A DNA stretch of 64,000 nt from Flavobacterium filum DSM 17961 (GCF_000425465.1 NZ_KE384381.1:122929-186928); one strand, 5' to 3'; shown: positions 6,596 through 15,843, counted from the first letter of the stretch. Notes: generated by a model from the letters alone, not told the origin. Program-made: numbers and translations.

Positions 6596-8262
6596 AAAAC
6601 AATAATAGCGAATCGCCTTTAAAACGATTCATCAACCTTTTAAAGCTGGATAAAAAAGATATTTATCAAGTGTTGTTTTATTCCATTTTTTCAGGAGTTG
6701 TTAGTTTGTCTTTGCCTTTAGGAATTCAAGCTATTATCAACTTAATTCAAGGTGGATTGGTAAGTGTATCTTGGATAATCTTAGTATTCGTGGTAATTAT
6801 CGGCATTACGTTTAATGGTATTTTAAAGTTAATGCAACTTCGTATTACAGAAACCATTCAACAGAAAATTTTTATCCGTTCGTCATTTGAATTCACCTAT
6901 CGTTTTCCAAAAATTAAATATACTGAATTCAACAATCAATATCCGCCAGAACTAGCCAATCGCTTTTTTGATACGTTAACGGTACAGAAAAGTGTAGCAA
7001 AATTAGTTTTGGATTATTCAGAATCGTTGCTGCAAATTATTTTTGGTTTGTTGTTGCTTTCCATTTATCATCCGCTATTCATTCTTTTCGGGTTACTCCT
7101 TTTTATTGTTTTGTATTTAATTTTTAAATTTTCATTTGAAATAGGATTAAAAACAAGCTTAAAAGAGTCAAAATACAAATACAAAGTTGCCCATTGGATT
7201 CAAGAAATTGCAAGAAATTATTTTGGATTTAAAAGCAAACATGAGGCTGAATTTGCCTTGTACAAAAATGACAAATTAGTCAATGAGTATTTAAATTACA
7301 GAGAAAGCCATTTTGCAGTAATCAAAAAACAATTCATGCAATTGATTGGTTTTAAAGTACTCATCTCTGCCGGATTATTATTTATTGGAGGATTTTTAGT
7401 CATCAAACAAGAATTAAACATCGGTCAGTTCGTTGCGGCAGAAATCATTATCTTATTAGTCATTAATTCAGTTGAAAAAATCATTATTGGTATTGAAACC
7501 TTTTATGATTGCTTAACTTCTGTTGAAAAAATAGGGCAAGTGGTTGACATGGAAATTGAAGAAGTTGCAGAGTTGCCCCTCACCTATTGCTACAACAAAA
7601 TCAATTTTGACATTGAAAATTTGAGCCATACGTATCCGGGGGAGAATAAAAAGACGTTAAATAACATCTCGTTAAAAATTCAACAAGGTGATAAAATCTT
7701 CTTAGAAGGCAATAATGGCTCAGGAAAATCAACCTTCTTACGTATTTTAGCCGGACTCATAGAAGTGAAATCAGGCAATATTTATTTGAATGATGAAAAT
7801 TATAAAAAATTAAACATCAATCAATTCCGCTCACAAATCGGATTAATCACAGCCGGGCAAACCACTTTTGAAGGAACCATTTTAGAAAACATCACATTTA
7901 ATAACCCAAACGTTACGAATGAAAATTTGAAATGGGTTATTGAAAAAGTAAAACTGCAAGAAGAAATCAAAAAAATGCCAAACGGTTTAGATGAAATTAT
8001 TTATACTGACGGCAAGCAGCTCTCAGCCTCTTCCATGCAAAAAATATTATTAGCCAGAGCCATTGTTAATAAACCCAATGTGCTGTTTTTAGAAGATCCT
8101 TTTGATAAAATGGATACAGATAAAGCGAATGAAATTATCGACTTTATTTTATCAAAAGAAAACAATTGGACCGTAATTGTCATTTCAAAAAATGATTATT
8201 GGAAACAAAAATGCTCTCGCATACTTACTCTAGAAAAAGGAAAATTAATTTCAGATCAATAA
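6592..8262 (+). CDS. ABC transporter, fused membrane and ATP-binding domains, with altered ATPase motifs
   Basis: A 556-residue half-transporter of the exporter type. Several membrane segments lie in residues about 25-320 (for example VLFYSIFSGVVSLSLPLGIQ) and the nucleotide-binding domain in 335-556. Walker A is normal (GNNGSGKST, Lys379) and a Q-loop glutamine is present. The rest departs from consensus: the signature is LSASS (477-481) instead of LSGGQ, Walker B ends ED (Glu501-Asp502) where DE is usual, and the switch histidine position is Lys533. The protein lacks an N-terminal C39 peptidase domain. With the HlyD- and TolC-like genes downstream it would form a type I-like trans-envelope exporter. 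Substrate unknown; no obvious substrate gene is adjacent. Confidence 0.88.
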   Translation: MKNNNSESPLKRFINLLKLDKKDIYQVLFYSIFSGVVSLSLPLGIQAIINLIQGGLVSVSWIILVFVVIIGITFNGILKLMQLRITETIQQKIFIRSSFEFTYRFPKIKYTEFNNQYPPELANRFFDTLTVQKSVAKLVLDYSESLLQIIFGLLLLSIYHPLFILFGLLLFIVLYLIFKFSFEIGLKTSLKESKYKYKVAHWIQEIARNYFGFKSKHEAEFALYKNDKLVNEYLNYRESHFAVIKKQFMQLIGFKVLISAGLLFIGGFLVIKQELNIGQFVAAEIIILLVINSVEKIIIGIETFYDCLTSVEKIGQVVDMEIEEVAELPLTYCYNKINFDIENLSHTYPGENKKTLNNISLKIQQGDKIFLEGNNGSGKSTFLRILAGLIEVKSGNIYLNDENYKKLNINQFRSQIGLITAGQTTFEGTILENITFNNPNVTNENLKWVIEKVKLQEEIKKMPNGLDEIIYTDGKQLSASSMQKILLARAIVNKPNVLFLEDPFDKMDTDKANEIIDFILSKENNWTVIVISKNDYWKQKCSRILTLEKGKLISDQ

Positions 8263-8265
8263 GCC

Positions 8266-9612
8266 ATGTTAAATATCACTAAAAATAGTCTGAATGATAA
8301 AATAAATTTGAATCGATTTAAAACGGTTCAGTTTCTTCATGAACGTAAATACGCCAAACGATTCAATCAATTTTTAATTGGTGCTTCAATCTTTACCTTA
8401 TTATTTGTGCTTTTGCCATGGACACAAAATATTAGAGGAAATGGTTTTGTAACCACAATTGCTCCCGAACACCGACCACAAACGATTCATACCGCAATTG
8501 CCGGAAGAATTGAAAAATGGTATGTTTCAGAAGGTCAATTTGTAAACAAAGGCGACACCATTTTATTTATTTCGGAGATAAAAGAAGATTACTTTGACCC
8601 CAATTTAGTGGCCAATACCGAAAGTCAAATGAAAGCAAAACAACTTTCAGAAACATCGTATGAAAGCAAAGCAAAATCTTTAGCCACTCAAATTGTTGCC
8701 ATTGAACGAGAAAAAACATTAAAACTCGAACAAGCCAGAAACAAAATCGAACAATCGCTTTACAAAGTAAAAAGCGATAGTATGGATTTAGAAGCGGTGA
8801 AAACTCAACTCAAAATTGCTCAAACGCAATTTAAACGTTCACAAGATTTAAACAAAGAAGGGTTAAAACCGATGACAGATGTGGAAGACAAACGTTTAAA
8901 ATTGCAAGATGCGGAGGCAAAAATCATCACACAACAAAATAAACTATTAAGTTCGAAAAATGATTTAATCAATGCAAGGGTTGAAATTAATCGAATAACA
9001 GCAGAATATGCTGATAAAGTTTCAAAAGCAGAAAGCGATCGATTTACGGCTTTGAGTAGCCAATTTGATACAGAAGCACAAGTGAATAAGCTTCAAAATC
9101 AAGTAACAAACTACAAAATGCGAAATGAATTGTATTACATTAAAGCTCCGCAAAGTGGTTTTGTCAACCGTGCATTACAATCGGGTATTGGTGAAACGAT
9201 AAAAGAGGGAACTCCGATTGTCAGCATAATGCCATCTAAATATGCCATTGCAGTAGAAACATTTATCGAACCAATCGATATGCCATTGATTCACAAAGGT
9301 GAAAAAGTTAGAATTTGGTTTGACGGATGGCCAACCATCGTTTTTAGTGGATGGCCGAACACTTCGTATGGAACTTTTGGAGGTGAAATTGTTGCCATTG
9401 AAAATTTTATCAGTACCAATGGAAAATACAGGGTTCTAATTGCTCAAGACCCAAAAGACAAACCTTGGCCAAAAGAACTCAATATTGGTTCAGGAGCACA
9501 AACGTTTGCTTTGTTGAACAATGTTCCGATATGGTATGAAATATGGCGAAATTTGAATGGTTTCCCACCTGATTTTTATACGCCAAAACAATCCAACGAA
9601 TCCAAAAAGTAA
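8266..9612 (+). CDS. HlyD-family periplasmic adaptor (membrane fusion) protein
   Basis: A 448-residue protein with a cytoplasmic N-terminus, a single membrane segment at about 38-57 (FLIGASIFTLLFVLLPW), a biotinyl-lipoyl-like half-motif (AGRIEKWYVSEGQFVNKGDTI, ~79-99), a long helical coiled-coil hairpin (about 120-280, rich in K/E/Q), then a second lipoyl half-motif (APQSGFVNRALQSGIGETIKEG) and a beta-barrel region. The layout is that of HlyD/EmrA-type adaptors that bridge an inner-membrane ABC protein to an outer-membrane TolC channel. It starts 3 nt after the ABC gene and 5 nt before the outer-membrane channel gene. Confidence 0.92.
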   Translation: MLNITKNSLNDKINLNRFKTVQFLHERKYAKRFNQFLIGASIFTLLFVLLPWTQNIRGNGFVTTIAPEHRPQTIHTAIAGRIEKWYVSEGQFVNKGDTILFISEIKEDYFDPNLVANTESQMKAKQLSETSYESKAKSLATQIVAIEREKTLKLEQARNKIEQSLYKVKSDSMDLEAVKTQLKIAQTQFKRSQDLNKEGLKPMTDVEDKRLKLQDAEAKIITQQNKLLSSKNDLINARVEINRITAEYADKVSKAESDRFTALSSQFDTEAQVNKLQNQVTNYKMRNELYYIKAPQSGFVNRALQSGIGETIKEGTPIVSIMPSKYAIAVETFIEPIDMPLIHKGEKVRIWFDGWPTIVFSGWPNTSYGTFGGEIVAIENFISTNGKYRVLIAQDPKDKPWPKELNIGSGAQTFALLNNVPIWYEIWRNLNGFPPDFYTPKQSNESKK

Positions 9613-9617
9613 CCAAA

Positions 9618-11018
9618 ATGAAAAAAGTATATCTTCTTTTTTTACTTCTTACAAGCCTTTCTTGGTCGCAAAATCAGGCTAACCCAGATTTGCTGACGTT
9701 GGATGCCTATTTAGGGTATGTAAAACAATTTCATCCTTTGGTGAAACAAGCCAATTTGGAAGTTAGTCAAGCTCAGGCCGGTATCATTGCCGCTCGTGGT
9801 GGGTTTGATCCTAAAATTGAAGTAGATTATGAGAAAAAACAATTCAAATCTACAGAGTATTTTGATTTGTTAAATGCCACTTTTAAAATTCCAACTTGGT
9901 ATGGTATTGAAATCAAAGCGAGTTTTGACCAAATGGATGGATTTTACTTGAATCCGCAAAATACCACGCCAACCCCAGGTTTAGTAGCCGCAGGAATTTC
10001 TATCCCAATTGGACAAGGCTTATTCATAAACAACCGAATGGCTGATTTACGCAAAGCAAAGATTTTCAACAATTTATCAAAAGCGGAAAGAGATTTAGAA
10101 GTAGCCAATGTGCTTCATTCCGCCGCAAGTAGTTATTTTAACTGGTATCGGAATTATAATGAATATAAACTTTATGAAACGTTTCTTAAGAATGCTGAAT
10201 TTCGATTAAACGGCATCAAAGAATTGATTTTAGCAGGTGACCGTCCGGCAATTGATAGCATTGAAGCCGGAATTTTAGTGAAACAAAGAAAATTAAGTTT
10301 AGAACAATCCCGTTTGAAATGGATAAAATCTAAATTAGAATTGTCAAATTTTTTATGGTTGGATAATTCTATTCCATTAGAGTTGCAAGACAACATTATT
10401 CCGGAAAGCGATTTGAATAAAAAAGTGGAAAATACATTGAAAACAAATGGGTTGATGTTATCCAATATCGACATTCAAAATCACCCAAAAATTCTGGCTT
10501 TACAGAATAAAGTTTCTATTTTAGAAGTAGATAAAAAATTAAAAGGTGATTTATTAAAACCTACTTTGAATTTGAATTATAATTACCTATCTGAACCTGA
10601 TTTTATTGGTGATTTTAATACCGTAAATTATAAATATGGATTAAATTTCAGCTTCCCACTTTTTTTGAGAAAAGAACGAGGAAATTATAAAATGGCCAAA
10701 TTCAAATTGCAAGATGCAGAATTAGACTTAAAATTGGAAAACCAAGTGTTGGTCAACAAAATCAATTATCAATTGGAGGAAATCAATTCATTGAAAAATC
10801 AATTATCATTAACTGATGAATTGGTAACCAATTTTGAAAAAATGTTAGAAGCTGAAGAACGCATGTTTTTGTTTGGAGAAAGTTCACTTTTTATCATCAA
10901 CTCACGTGAAAACAGTTTGCTCAGCAGCAATTTACAACTGATTGATACGGAATTAAAATTTTGCACTTCCCACGCTGATTTGTTTAAATTAATCGCGAAT
11001 CCGCAGTTTAATGATTAA
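9618..11018 (+). CDS. TolC-family outer membrane efflux protein
   Basis: A 466-residue protein with a signal peptide (MKKVYLLFLLLTSLSWSQ, predicted cleavage after ~18) and the two-fold repeated helical architecture of TolC-like channels: LTLDAYLGYVKQFHPLVKQA near the N-terminus, an AxxxFxPKIEVDYEKKQ-like strand region, and a second half beginning near IDIQNHPKILALQNKVSILEVDKK. It would be the outer-membrane exit duct of the exporter formed with the two preceding genes. Last gene of the operon; the following intergenic region has a long inverted repeat. Confidence 0.92.
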   Translation: MKKVYLLFLLLTSLSWSQNQANPDLLTLDAYLGYVKQFHPLVKQANLEVSQAQAGIIAARGGFDPKIEVDYEKKQFKSTEYFDLLNATFKIPTWYGIEIKASFDQMDGFYLNPQNTTPTPGLVAAGISIPIGQGLFINNRMADLRKAKIFNNLSKAERDLEVANVLHSAASSYFNWYRNYNEYKLYETFLKNAEFRLNGIKELILAGDRPAIDSIEAGILVKQRKLSLEQSRLKWIKSKLELSNFLWLDNSIPLELQDNIIPESDLNKKVENTLKTNGLMLSNIDIQNHPKILALQNKVSILEVDKKLKGDLLKPTLNLNYNYLSEPDFIGDFNTVNYKYGLNFSFPLFLRKERGNYKMAKFKLQDAELDLKLENQVLVNKINYQLEEINSLKNQLSLTDELVTNFEKMLEAEERMFLFGESSLFIINSRENSLLSSNLQLIDTELKFCTSHADLFKLIANPQFND

Positions 11019-11034
11019 TTGGTTAGATTTTTTT

Positions 11035-11122
11035 GTTTAAAAGTTTATGAGTTTAAAAGTTTAAAAGAGAATTTAGTCATTAATCGTAATCCATCAACGC
11101 CATCCCTCATAAACTTTTAAAC
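11035..11122. repeat. 17-bp inverted repeat between convergent genes
   Basis: A perfect 17-bp inverted repeat, GTTTAAAAGTTTATGAG at 11035-11051 and its complement at 11106-11122, encloses a 54-nt loop. Related GTTTAAA units continue on both flanks. It lies between the convergent TolC-like and CoA-transferase genes and may act as a bidirectional transcription stop, although the loop is long. Confidence 0.55.
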
Positions 11123-11148
11123 CTTTAAACTCTTAAACCTAAATTAAA

Positions 11149-12435
11149 TCAACAACCCATCTTTTTGATTTCCATCATCTCATAATATGCTTTTTCAATC
11201 CATTCACGGTGGTTGGGATGGGCAATTTTAACCATTTCAGCCACGCGTTGTTTCAAAGTTTTACCGTATAAATTAGCTATTCCGTATTCCGTAATAATAT
11301 ATTGAACATGCGAACGAGTAGTTACCACACCGGCACCTTGTTTTAAAAACGGCACAATGCGGCTTTCTCCTCTTTTGGTTTGTGAAGGAAGAGCAATAAT
11401 CGCTTTTCCACCCACACTCAAAGAAGCTCCACGGATAAAATCCATTTGTCCTCCAACACCGGAGTACATTTTTCCACCGATGGAATCGGCACAAACTTGT
11501 CCGGTTAAATCAACTTCAATGGCTGAATTAATAGCTACCATTTTTGGGTTTTTACGAATTCTGGCAGTATCATTAACGGCTGATGATTCTTTCAATTCAA
11601 CAAAAGAATTATCATCAACAAAATCATATAATCGTTTTGAACCCATCAAAAAAGTAGCTAAAACCCGACCACGAGTTGTGCCTTTATAATTGCAATTGAT
11701 GACATCACTTTCGATTAAATCGATTACGCCGTCTGAAAACATTTCGGTATGCAAACCTAAATCTTTGTGGTTGGTAAGTTTGCTTAATGCAGCATTTGGA
11801 ATGGAACCAATTCCCATTTGCAAGGTACTTTTATCTTCGACTAAAGAGGCGATATACCCTCCAATTATTTCTTCTTCGGGTGTAAATGTTTCAATTCCAT
11901 GCGTAAAAATAGGTTCATTTACTTCCACTAAATAATCTATCTCTGATTCGTGTAAAATCCCATCACCAAACGTTCTTGGCATTTGCGGATTCACTTGTGC
12001 AATGACTATTTTCGCTTTTTCAATCGCTGCAATAGTTGCTTCTACCGAAACCCCCAACGAACAATAACCATGTCTATCCGGTGGTGATACATGAATAAAT
12101 ACTACATCTAACGGCAATACATTTTTACGAAACAAGTTGGGTAATTCACTCAAAAAAACCGGCGTATAAGAGCCATTTCCGGCTTTAAGCGTATGGCGAA
12201 CATTGGCTCCGATAAAAAAAGAATTGACATGAAAACTTGACGCTAAGTCCGGGTTGGCGTAGGGTGCTTCTCCTTCGGTGTGTAAGTGACAAATTTCAAC
12301 ATTCTTTAGTTCAGCTGCTCTTTTAGTGAGTGCTTTTGTTAATACGGTTGGTGTAGCAGCGGCTGCATGTAGATAAACCCTATCACCGGATTTTACAACT
12401 TTTACAGCTTCATCTGCGGTAACATATTTGCTCAT
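11149..12435 (-). CDS. Acetyl-CoA hydrolase/transferase family protein (probable 4-hydroxybutyrate/acetate CoA-transferase)
   Basis: A 428-residue class I-type CoA-transferase. Family features are GSIPNAALSKL (CoA-binding glycine segment), LGLHTEMFSDGVIDL, which should carry the catalytic glutamate that forms the glutamyl-CoA thioester, and the C-terminal GGQMDFIRGASLSVGGKAIIALPSQ and HVQYIITEYGIANLYGKT segments. Such enzymes move CoA between acetyl-CoA and short-chain acids in the cytoplasm; the precise acid cannot be told from sequence alone. Monocistronic. A TATCTTTG promoter box lies 18-25 nt upstream of the ATG. Confidence 0.88.
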   Translation of the reverse strand: MSKYVTADEAVKVVKSGDRVYLHAAAATPTVLTKALTKRAAELKNVEICHLHTEGEAPYANPDLASSFHVNSFFIGANVRHTLKAGNGSYTPVFLSELPNLFRKNVLPLDVVFIHVSPPDRHGYCSLGVSVEATIAAIEKAKIVIAQVNPQMPRTFGDGILHESEIDYLVEVNEPIFTHGIETFTPEEEIIGGYIASLVEDKSTLQMGIGSIPNAALSKLTNHKDLGLHTEMFSDGVIDLIESDVINCNYKGTTRGRVLATFLMGSKRLYDFVDDNSFVELKESSAVNDTARIRKNPKMVAINSAIEVDLTGQVCADSIGGKMYSGVGGQMDFIRGASLSVGGKAIIALPSQTKRGESRIVPFLKQGAGVVTTRSHVQYIITEYGIANLYGKTLKQRVAEMVKIAHPNHREWIEKAYYEMMEIKKMGC

Positions 12436-12452
12436 AATTCCTAAATTTTAAA

Positions 12453-12460
12453 CAAAGATA
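12453..12460 (-). promoter_or_regulatory. -7 promoter box for the CoA-transferase gene
   Basis: TATCTTTG on the - strand matches TAnnTTTG, 17 nt before the ATG at 12435. No good -33 box. Confidence 0.5.
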
Positions 12461-12508
12461 AGCGTGATTTTTCGTTTAAAAACTGATATTTCTCATAGTT
12501 TTTGCTGA

Positions 12509-12658
12509 TTTTAGCCCCGGTAGCAGCGTAAAGCCTTTTGAAGGATTGAGGCAGTTTTTCTTGGTAAAAAAAAGCGACGGCAGGGAGCTCTTTTTTGCCC
12601 TTAGAAAAACGCCGCAAGACAAAAAAGCTTGTAGCGGATGACGGGAAATTGCTTCTGA
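12509..12658 (-). repeat. Dispersed long-hairpin intergenic element, copy 1 (reverse orientation)
   Basis: This block is more GC-rich than its surroundings. Read on the - strand it runs from AGAAGCAATTTCCCG to GGCTTTACGCTGC...CCGGGGCTAAAA, matching both ends of the element at 24973-25119. The interior can fold into a long imperfect hairpin centred on GGGAGCTC. No coding potential was seen. Confidence 0.65.
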
Positions 12659-12678
12659 TAAAAAAAGATAAAAAAGTG

Positions 12679-12686
12679 TACCTTTG
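12679..12686 (+). promoter_or_regulatory. -7 promoter box for map
   Basis: TACCTTTG matches TAnnTTTG and would start transcription near 12692, a short distance before the ATG at 12705. This placement supports the ATG rather than the upstream TTG at 12699. Confidence 0.5.
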
Positions 12687-12704
12687 TCACTTTAAATTTT
12701 GAAT

Positions 12705-13523
12705 ATGATTATCCCTAAAACCCGAGAAGAGATTGAGTTAATGCGAGCGAGTTCGCTATTGGTTTCTAAAACGCTTGGTATGATTGCAAAGGAAATTAAG
12801 CCCGGTGTTACGACCTTGTATTTAGATAAATTAGCTGAAGAATTCATTCGTGACCATGGCGGAGTTCCTGCTTTTTTGGGGTTATATGGTTTTCCAAATT
12901 CGTTGTGTATGAGTCCAAATGCTCAAGTGGTTCATGGCATTCCAAACAATAAACCGTTGGAAAGCGGCGATGTAATTTCGGTGGATTGTGGGGTATTGAT
13001 GAATGAATTTTATGGTGACCATGCGTACTCATTTGAGATTGGTGAAGTAGCTCCTGAAACTAAAAAGTTATTGAAGGTAACCAAAGAATCATTATATGTA
13101 GGCATTAGACAATTTAAAGCTGGTAACCGTGTTGAAGATGTGGGGAATGCCATTCAAACCTATTGTGAATCGCATGGTTATGGAGTAGTTAGAGAATTAG
13201 TTGGACACGGTTTAGGAAGAAAAATGCACGAGGATCCGGAGATGCCTAACTATGGCAAAAAAGGCAGAGGAAAATTGTTTGTAGAAGGCATGGTTGTTGC
13301 CATTGAACCGATGATCAACATGGGTACAAAAAACATCAAACAGTTGAAAGACGGTTGGACTATTTTAACAGCTGATATGAAGCCAAGTGCACATTTTGAG
13401 CACAATGTGGCGTTGATTGATGGGAAACCGGAGTTGCTTTCTACGTTTCAATATGTGTATGATGCGTTGGGAATTGAAAGTGATGAGGAGAAGGAGTTTA
13501 GGAGAACACCTTTGGTTGTTTAA
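12705..13523 (+). CDS. map: Type I methionine aminopeptidase
   Basis: A 272-residue cytosolic metallopeptidase that removes the initiator methionine. The dinuclear metal site is visible: Asp in ISVDCGV, Asp in EFYGDHAYSF, His in LVGHGLGRKMHEDP, Glu in AIEPMIN and Glu in AHFEHNVAL. The ATG at 12705 gives the usual flavobacterial start MIIPKTREEIELMR; an in-frame TTG at 12699 would add two residues but lies within the predicted transcript start region. A methyltransferase gene follows after 17 nt, probably in the same transcript. Confidence 0.95.
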   Translation: MIIPKTREEIELMRASSLLVSKTLGMIAKEIKPGVTTLYLDKLAEEFIRDHGGVPAFLGLYGFPNSLCMSPNAQVVHGIPNNKPLESGDVISVDCGVLMNEFYGDHAYSFEIGEVAPETKKLLKVTKESLYVGIRQFKAGNRVEDVGNAIQTYCESHGYGVVRELVGHGLGRKMHEDPEMPNYGKKGRGKLFVEGMVVAIEPMINMGTKNIKQLKDGWTILTADMKPSAHFEHNVALIDGKPELLSTFQYVYDALGIESDEEKEFRRTPLVV

Positions 13524-13540
13524 TCAATCGTTTGCTCATA

Positions 13541-14305
13541 ATGAAAAAAGTATTCAAATTTATATTAAACACAATTCCACGCCCACTGTTGATTCGGTTG
13601 AGTTATGTGGCAAGACCAATTTTGGCATTTTTACTTAAAGGAAATCGGTTCACTGACCCAATAGACGGTAAAAGTTTTAGAATGTTTTTGCCCTATGGAT
13701 ATGGAAAACAACGCAATAATGTATTGTCCCCAAGTACACTTTCTTTGGAAAGACATCGGTTGCTGTGGTTGTATTTGAATGAACAAACAGACTTTTTTAC
13801 TGCTCCAAAAAAGGTTTTACATTTTGCTCCTGAACAAGCGTTTTATAAAAGGTTTAGAAATCAAAAGAATTTAGATTACACCACAACCGATTTATTTTCG
13901 CCTTTGGCAGATGTGAAAGCGGATATTTGCAATCTTCCGTTTGACGATAATTCGTATGATGTAATTTTATGTAATCATGTTTTGGAGCACATTCCAGATG
14001 ATACCAAAGCAATGCAAGAATTGTATCGCGTTTTAAAACCAGGTGGTATGGGAATTTTTCAGATTCCGCAAGATTTGTTAAGAGCCACTACTTTTTCGGA
14101 TGATTCGATTACGGATGAAAAAGAACGTGCCAAAATTTTTGGTCAATATGATCATGTTCGCGTATATGGAAGAGATTATTTTGACAAACTGAGAAGCATT
14201 GGTTTCACAGTTGTTGAAGAAGATTATACGGCAAAAATTTCACCAGAATTAGTGAAAAAATATTGTTTAGCAAATGGGGAAATTATTCCGGTTTGTTTTA
14301 AATAA
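13541..14305 (+). CDS. Class I SAM-dependent methyltransferase
   Basis: A 255-residue protein. The C-terminal half has a Rossmann-type methyltransferase core: KVLHFAPEQAFYKRF (weak motif I), DICNLPFDDNSYDVILCNHVLEHIPDD (motifs II-IV, Methyltransf_11-like) and ELYRVLKPGGMGIFQIP. The N-terminal ~60 residues (MKKVFKFILNTIPRPLLIRL) are basic and hydrophobic and could contact the membrane. Substrate unknown. An upstream TTG at 13532 is possible, but the ATG at 13541 gives a better N-terminus. It follows map closely, though no functional link is obvious. Confidence 0.85.
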   Translation: MKKVFKFILNTIPRPLLIRLSYVARPILAFLLKGNRFTDPIDGKSFRMFLPYGYGKQRNNVLSPSTLSLERHRLLWLYLNEQTDFFTAPKKVLHFAPEQAFYKRFRNQKNLDYTTTDLFSPLADVKADICNLPFDDNSYDVILCNHVLEHIPDDTKAMQELYRVLKPGGMGIFQIPQDLLRATTFSDDSITDEKERAKIFGQYDHVRVYGRDYFDKLRSIGFTVVEEDYTAKISPELVKKYCLANGEIIPVCFK

Positions 14306-14344
14306 AAAAAATAGCCAACAGTTTCAACCGTAGTTCAACAAAAT

Positions 14345-15364
14345 TTAATCGACAACTAATTTCTCAAAATTAGGTGTTTTGAATTGTAGAATTGTATTTT
14401 GCTCATCGGTGTAAATCAATAACACATACAAATCATTTCTGTCTTTCAGGAAATCTTGGGTTTGTTGCAAATCCATAACCATAAAAGCGGTTGCATATCC
14501 ATCTGCATCAATACATTTTTTTGATAAAACGGTCGCACTTAACACCTTACTTTGCTGTGAAAGTCCGGTTTTGGGATTGATAATGTGAACAAATTTTTCA
14601 CCGGTAAGCGAATCGGTTTTTACTTTTCGATAATTTCCGGATGTAGCCATTCCAAGGTTTTCTAACTTGATTTTAGCAATCAAAGTACGTTCTTCCGGTG
14701 ATTGTGTAGGATCATCAATTCCAATAACCCAATTTTTATTTTCAATCGTATTTTTACCAAAAGCTACAATTTCTCCACCAATTTCTACTATACCGTTTTC
14801 AATACCTTTTGATTTTAAAAAATCTACCACCACATCTACCGAATAGCCTTGGGCTATGGCATTGAAATCAAAATAAGTTTGTGGAAATTTTTTTGAAATC
14901 GTTCTGTTTTCATTCAATCGAACTTTATCAAAACCCACATACTGCAATAAACTGTCTATTTTTGCAGAATTTAAATCGATCTTCTGCTTTTTAGGACCAA
15001 AACCATAGGCGTTTACCAAAACCCCTATTGTGGGGTCAAAAAGCCCATCAGTTTCTTTATAAATTCTGGAAGAAACTTCAACTGTTTTTACAAAAAAATC
15101 ATCAACTACAATTGTAGAATCCCCATCATTAATTTTGGATATTTTGGAATCGGGTCTATAGGTTGAAAGTGATTCATCAAAAGCTAAAAGCAACGAATCA
15201 ATTGCTTTTTTGGATACCAATTCCGAAGAACTGATATACTTCACAGCATACGTACTTCCTTGAGCTTCTCCTTGGATGATTATAATTTGATTTTTCTCTT
15301 CCTTTTGGCATGCGGCAAAGCATAATACTAGTAAAAATAGACTAACTAATTTCTTTAATTCCAT
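14345..15364 (-). CDS. apbE: FAD:protein FMN transferase (ApbE lipoprotein)
   Basis: A 339-residue lipoprotein if translated from the ATG at 15364 (MELKKLVSLFLLVLCFAAC, lipobox FAAC). An ATG 24 nt upstream would put eight polar residues before the signal, so 15364 is preferred. ApbE features include GEAQGSTYAVKYI, ISKINDGDS, DFNAIAQGYSVDVV, IVEIGGEIVAFGKN, MATSGNYRK, HIINPKTG and the metal-binding DADGYATAFMVM. ApbE uses FAD to attach FMN covalently to threonines of NqrB and NqrC at the outer face of the inner membrane. Its position directly downstream of nqrABCDEF fits that role. It overlaps the preceding small gene by 23 nt. Confidence 0.93.
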   Translation of the reverse strand: MELKKLVSLFLLVLCFAACQKEEKNQIIIIQGEAQGSTYAVKYISSSELVSKKAIDSLLLAFDESLSTYRPDSKISKINDGDSTIVVDDFFVKTVEVSSRIYKETDGLFDPTIGVLVNAYGFGPKKQKIDLNSAKIDSLLQYVGFDKVRLNENRTISKKFPQTYFDFNAIAQGYSVDVVVDFLKSKGIENGIVEIGGEIVAFGKNTIENKNWVIGIDDPTQSPEERTLIAKIKLENLGMATSGNYRKVKTDSLTGEKFVHIINPKTGLSQQSKVLSATVLSKKCIDADGYATAFMVMDLQQTQDFLKDRNDLYVLLIYTDEQNTILQFKTPNFEKLVVD

Positions 15365-15707
15365 TGTAGTTGATGATGTAATCTTCATTTTTCAATAGTG
15401 GTTTTTCAAAATCGGCAGCATTGGCAATACCAACCCCGGCATAAAGTACTTTGGCTTTTAATTTTTGGGCATGGCGTTTAAACGTTTCCATCCATAGCAC
15501 ATCATAATCTTCCGGATTTTCTGGATAATTATAGACGGTTACTAGCACAAAATGTAAGGTATTAGTTGGTTTATCTACGCACACAAACTGAGGATGTCGT
15601 TTTAATTGACTGTTTACGGCTATAAACTCAAAACCTTTGGTTTCAAGATCTTTTCCCACGTGATTCATGGCGATGTTATGTAAATCTTGTTGAGACAATA
15701 CTTCCAT
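15342..15707 (-). CDS. Conserved 121-residue protein linked to the nqr genes
   Basis: A small soluble protein, MEVLSQQDLHNIAMNHVGKD to YIINYNGIKEIS, with no signal peptide or membrane segment. I recall homologues in flavobacteria being annotated as NqrF-related, but it has none of the cysteine or flavin motifs of NqrF, so that name is not supported by the sequence. It lies between nqrF (136 nt away) and apbE (overlapping by 23 nt), all on the same strand, so a role around Na+-NQR assembly or flavinylation is possible but inferred only from position. Confidence 0.75.
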   Translation of the reverse strand: MEVLSQQDLHNIAMNHVGKDLETKGFEFIAVNSQLKRHPQFVCVDKPTNTLHFVLVTVYNYPENPEDYDVLWMETFKRHAQKLKAKVLYAGVGIANAADFEKPLLKNEDYIINYNGIKEIS

Positions 15708-15756
15708 GCTGTAAAATTAAATAGAAATTATAGAAACGATTCTTAAGAAAAACAAA

Positions 15757-15820
15757 AAACCATTAAGAAATTAAGGAAATCAAGTATTGAAACTCAAGAA
15801 ACTTAACTACTTAATGGTTT
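15757..15820. repeat. 11-bp inverted repeat downstream of nqrF
   Basis: AAACCATTAAG at 15757-15767 is repeated as its complement at 15810-15820. This could end or attenuate the nqr transcript before the small gene and apbE, but the 42-nt loop is long for a terminator. Confidence 0.45.
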
Positions 15821-15843
15821 AAGTATTTAAAAGATAAAATAAA

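Noticed and set aside
11273..11935. Several frames overlapping the CoA-transferase gene
   Set aside because: All lie inside a strongly supported enzyme gene in other frames.
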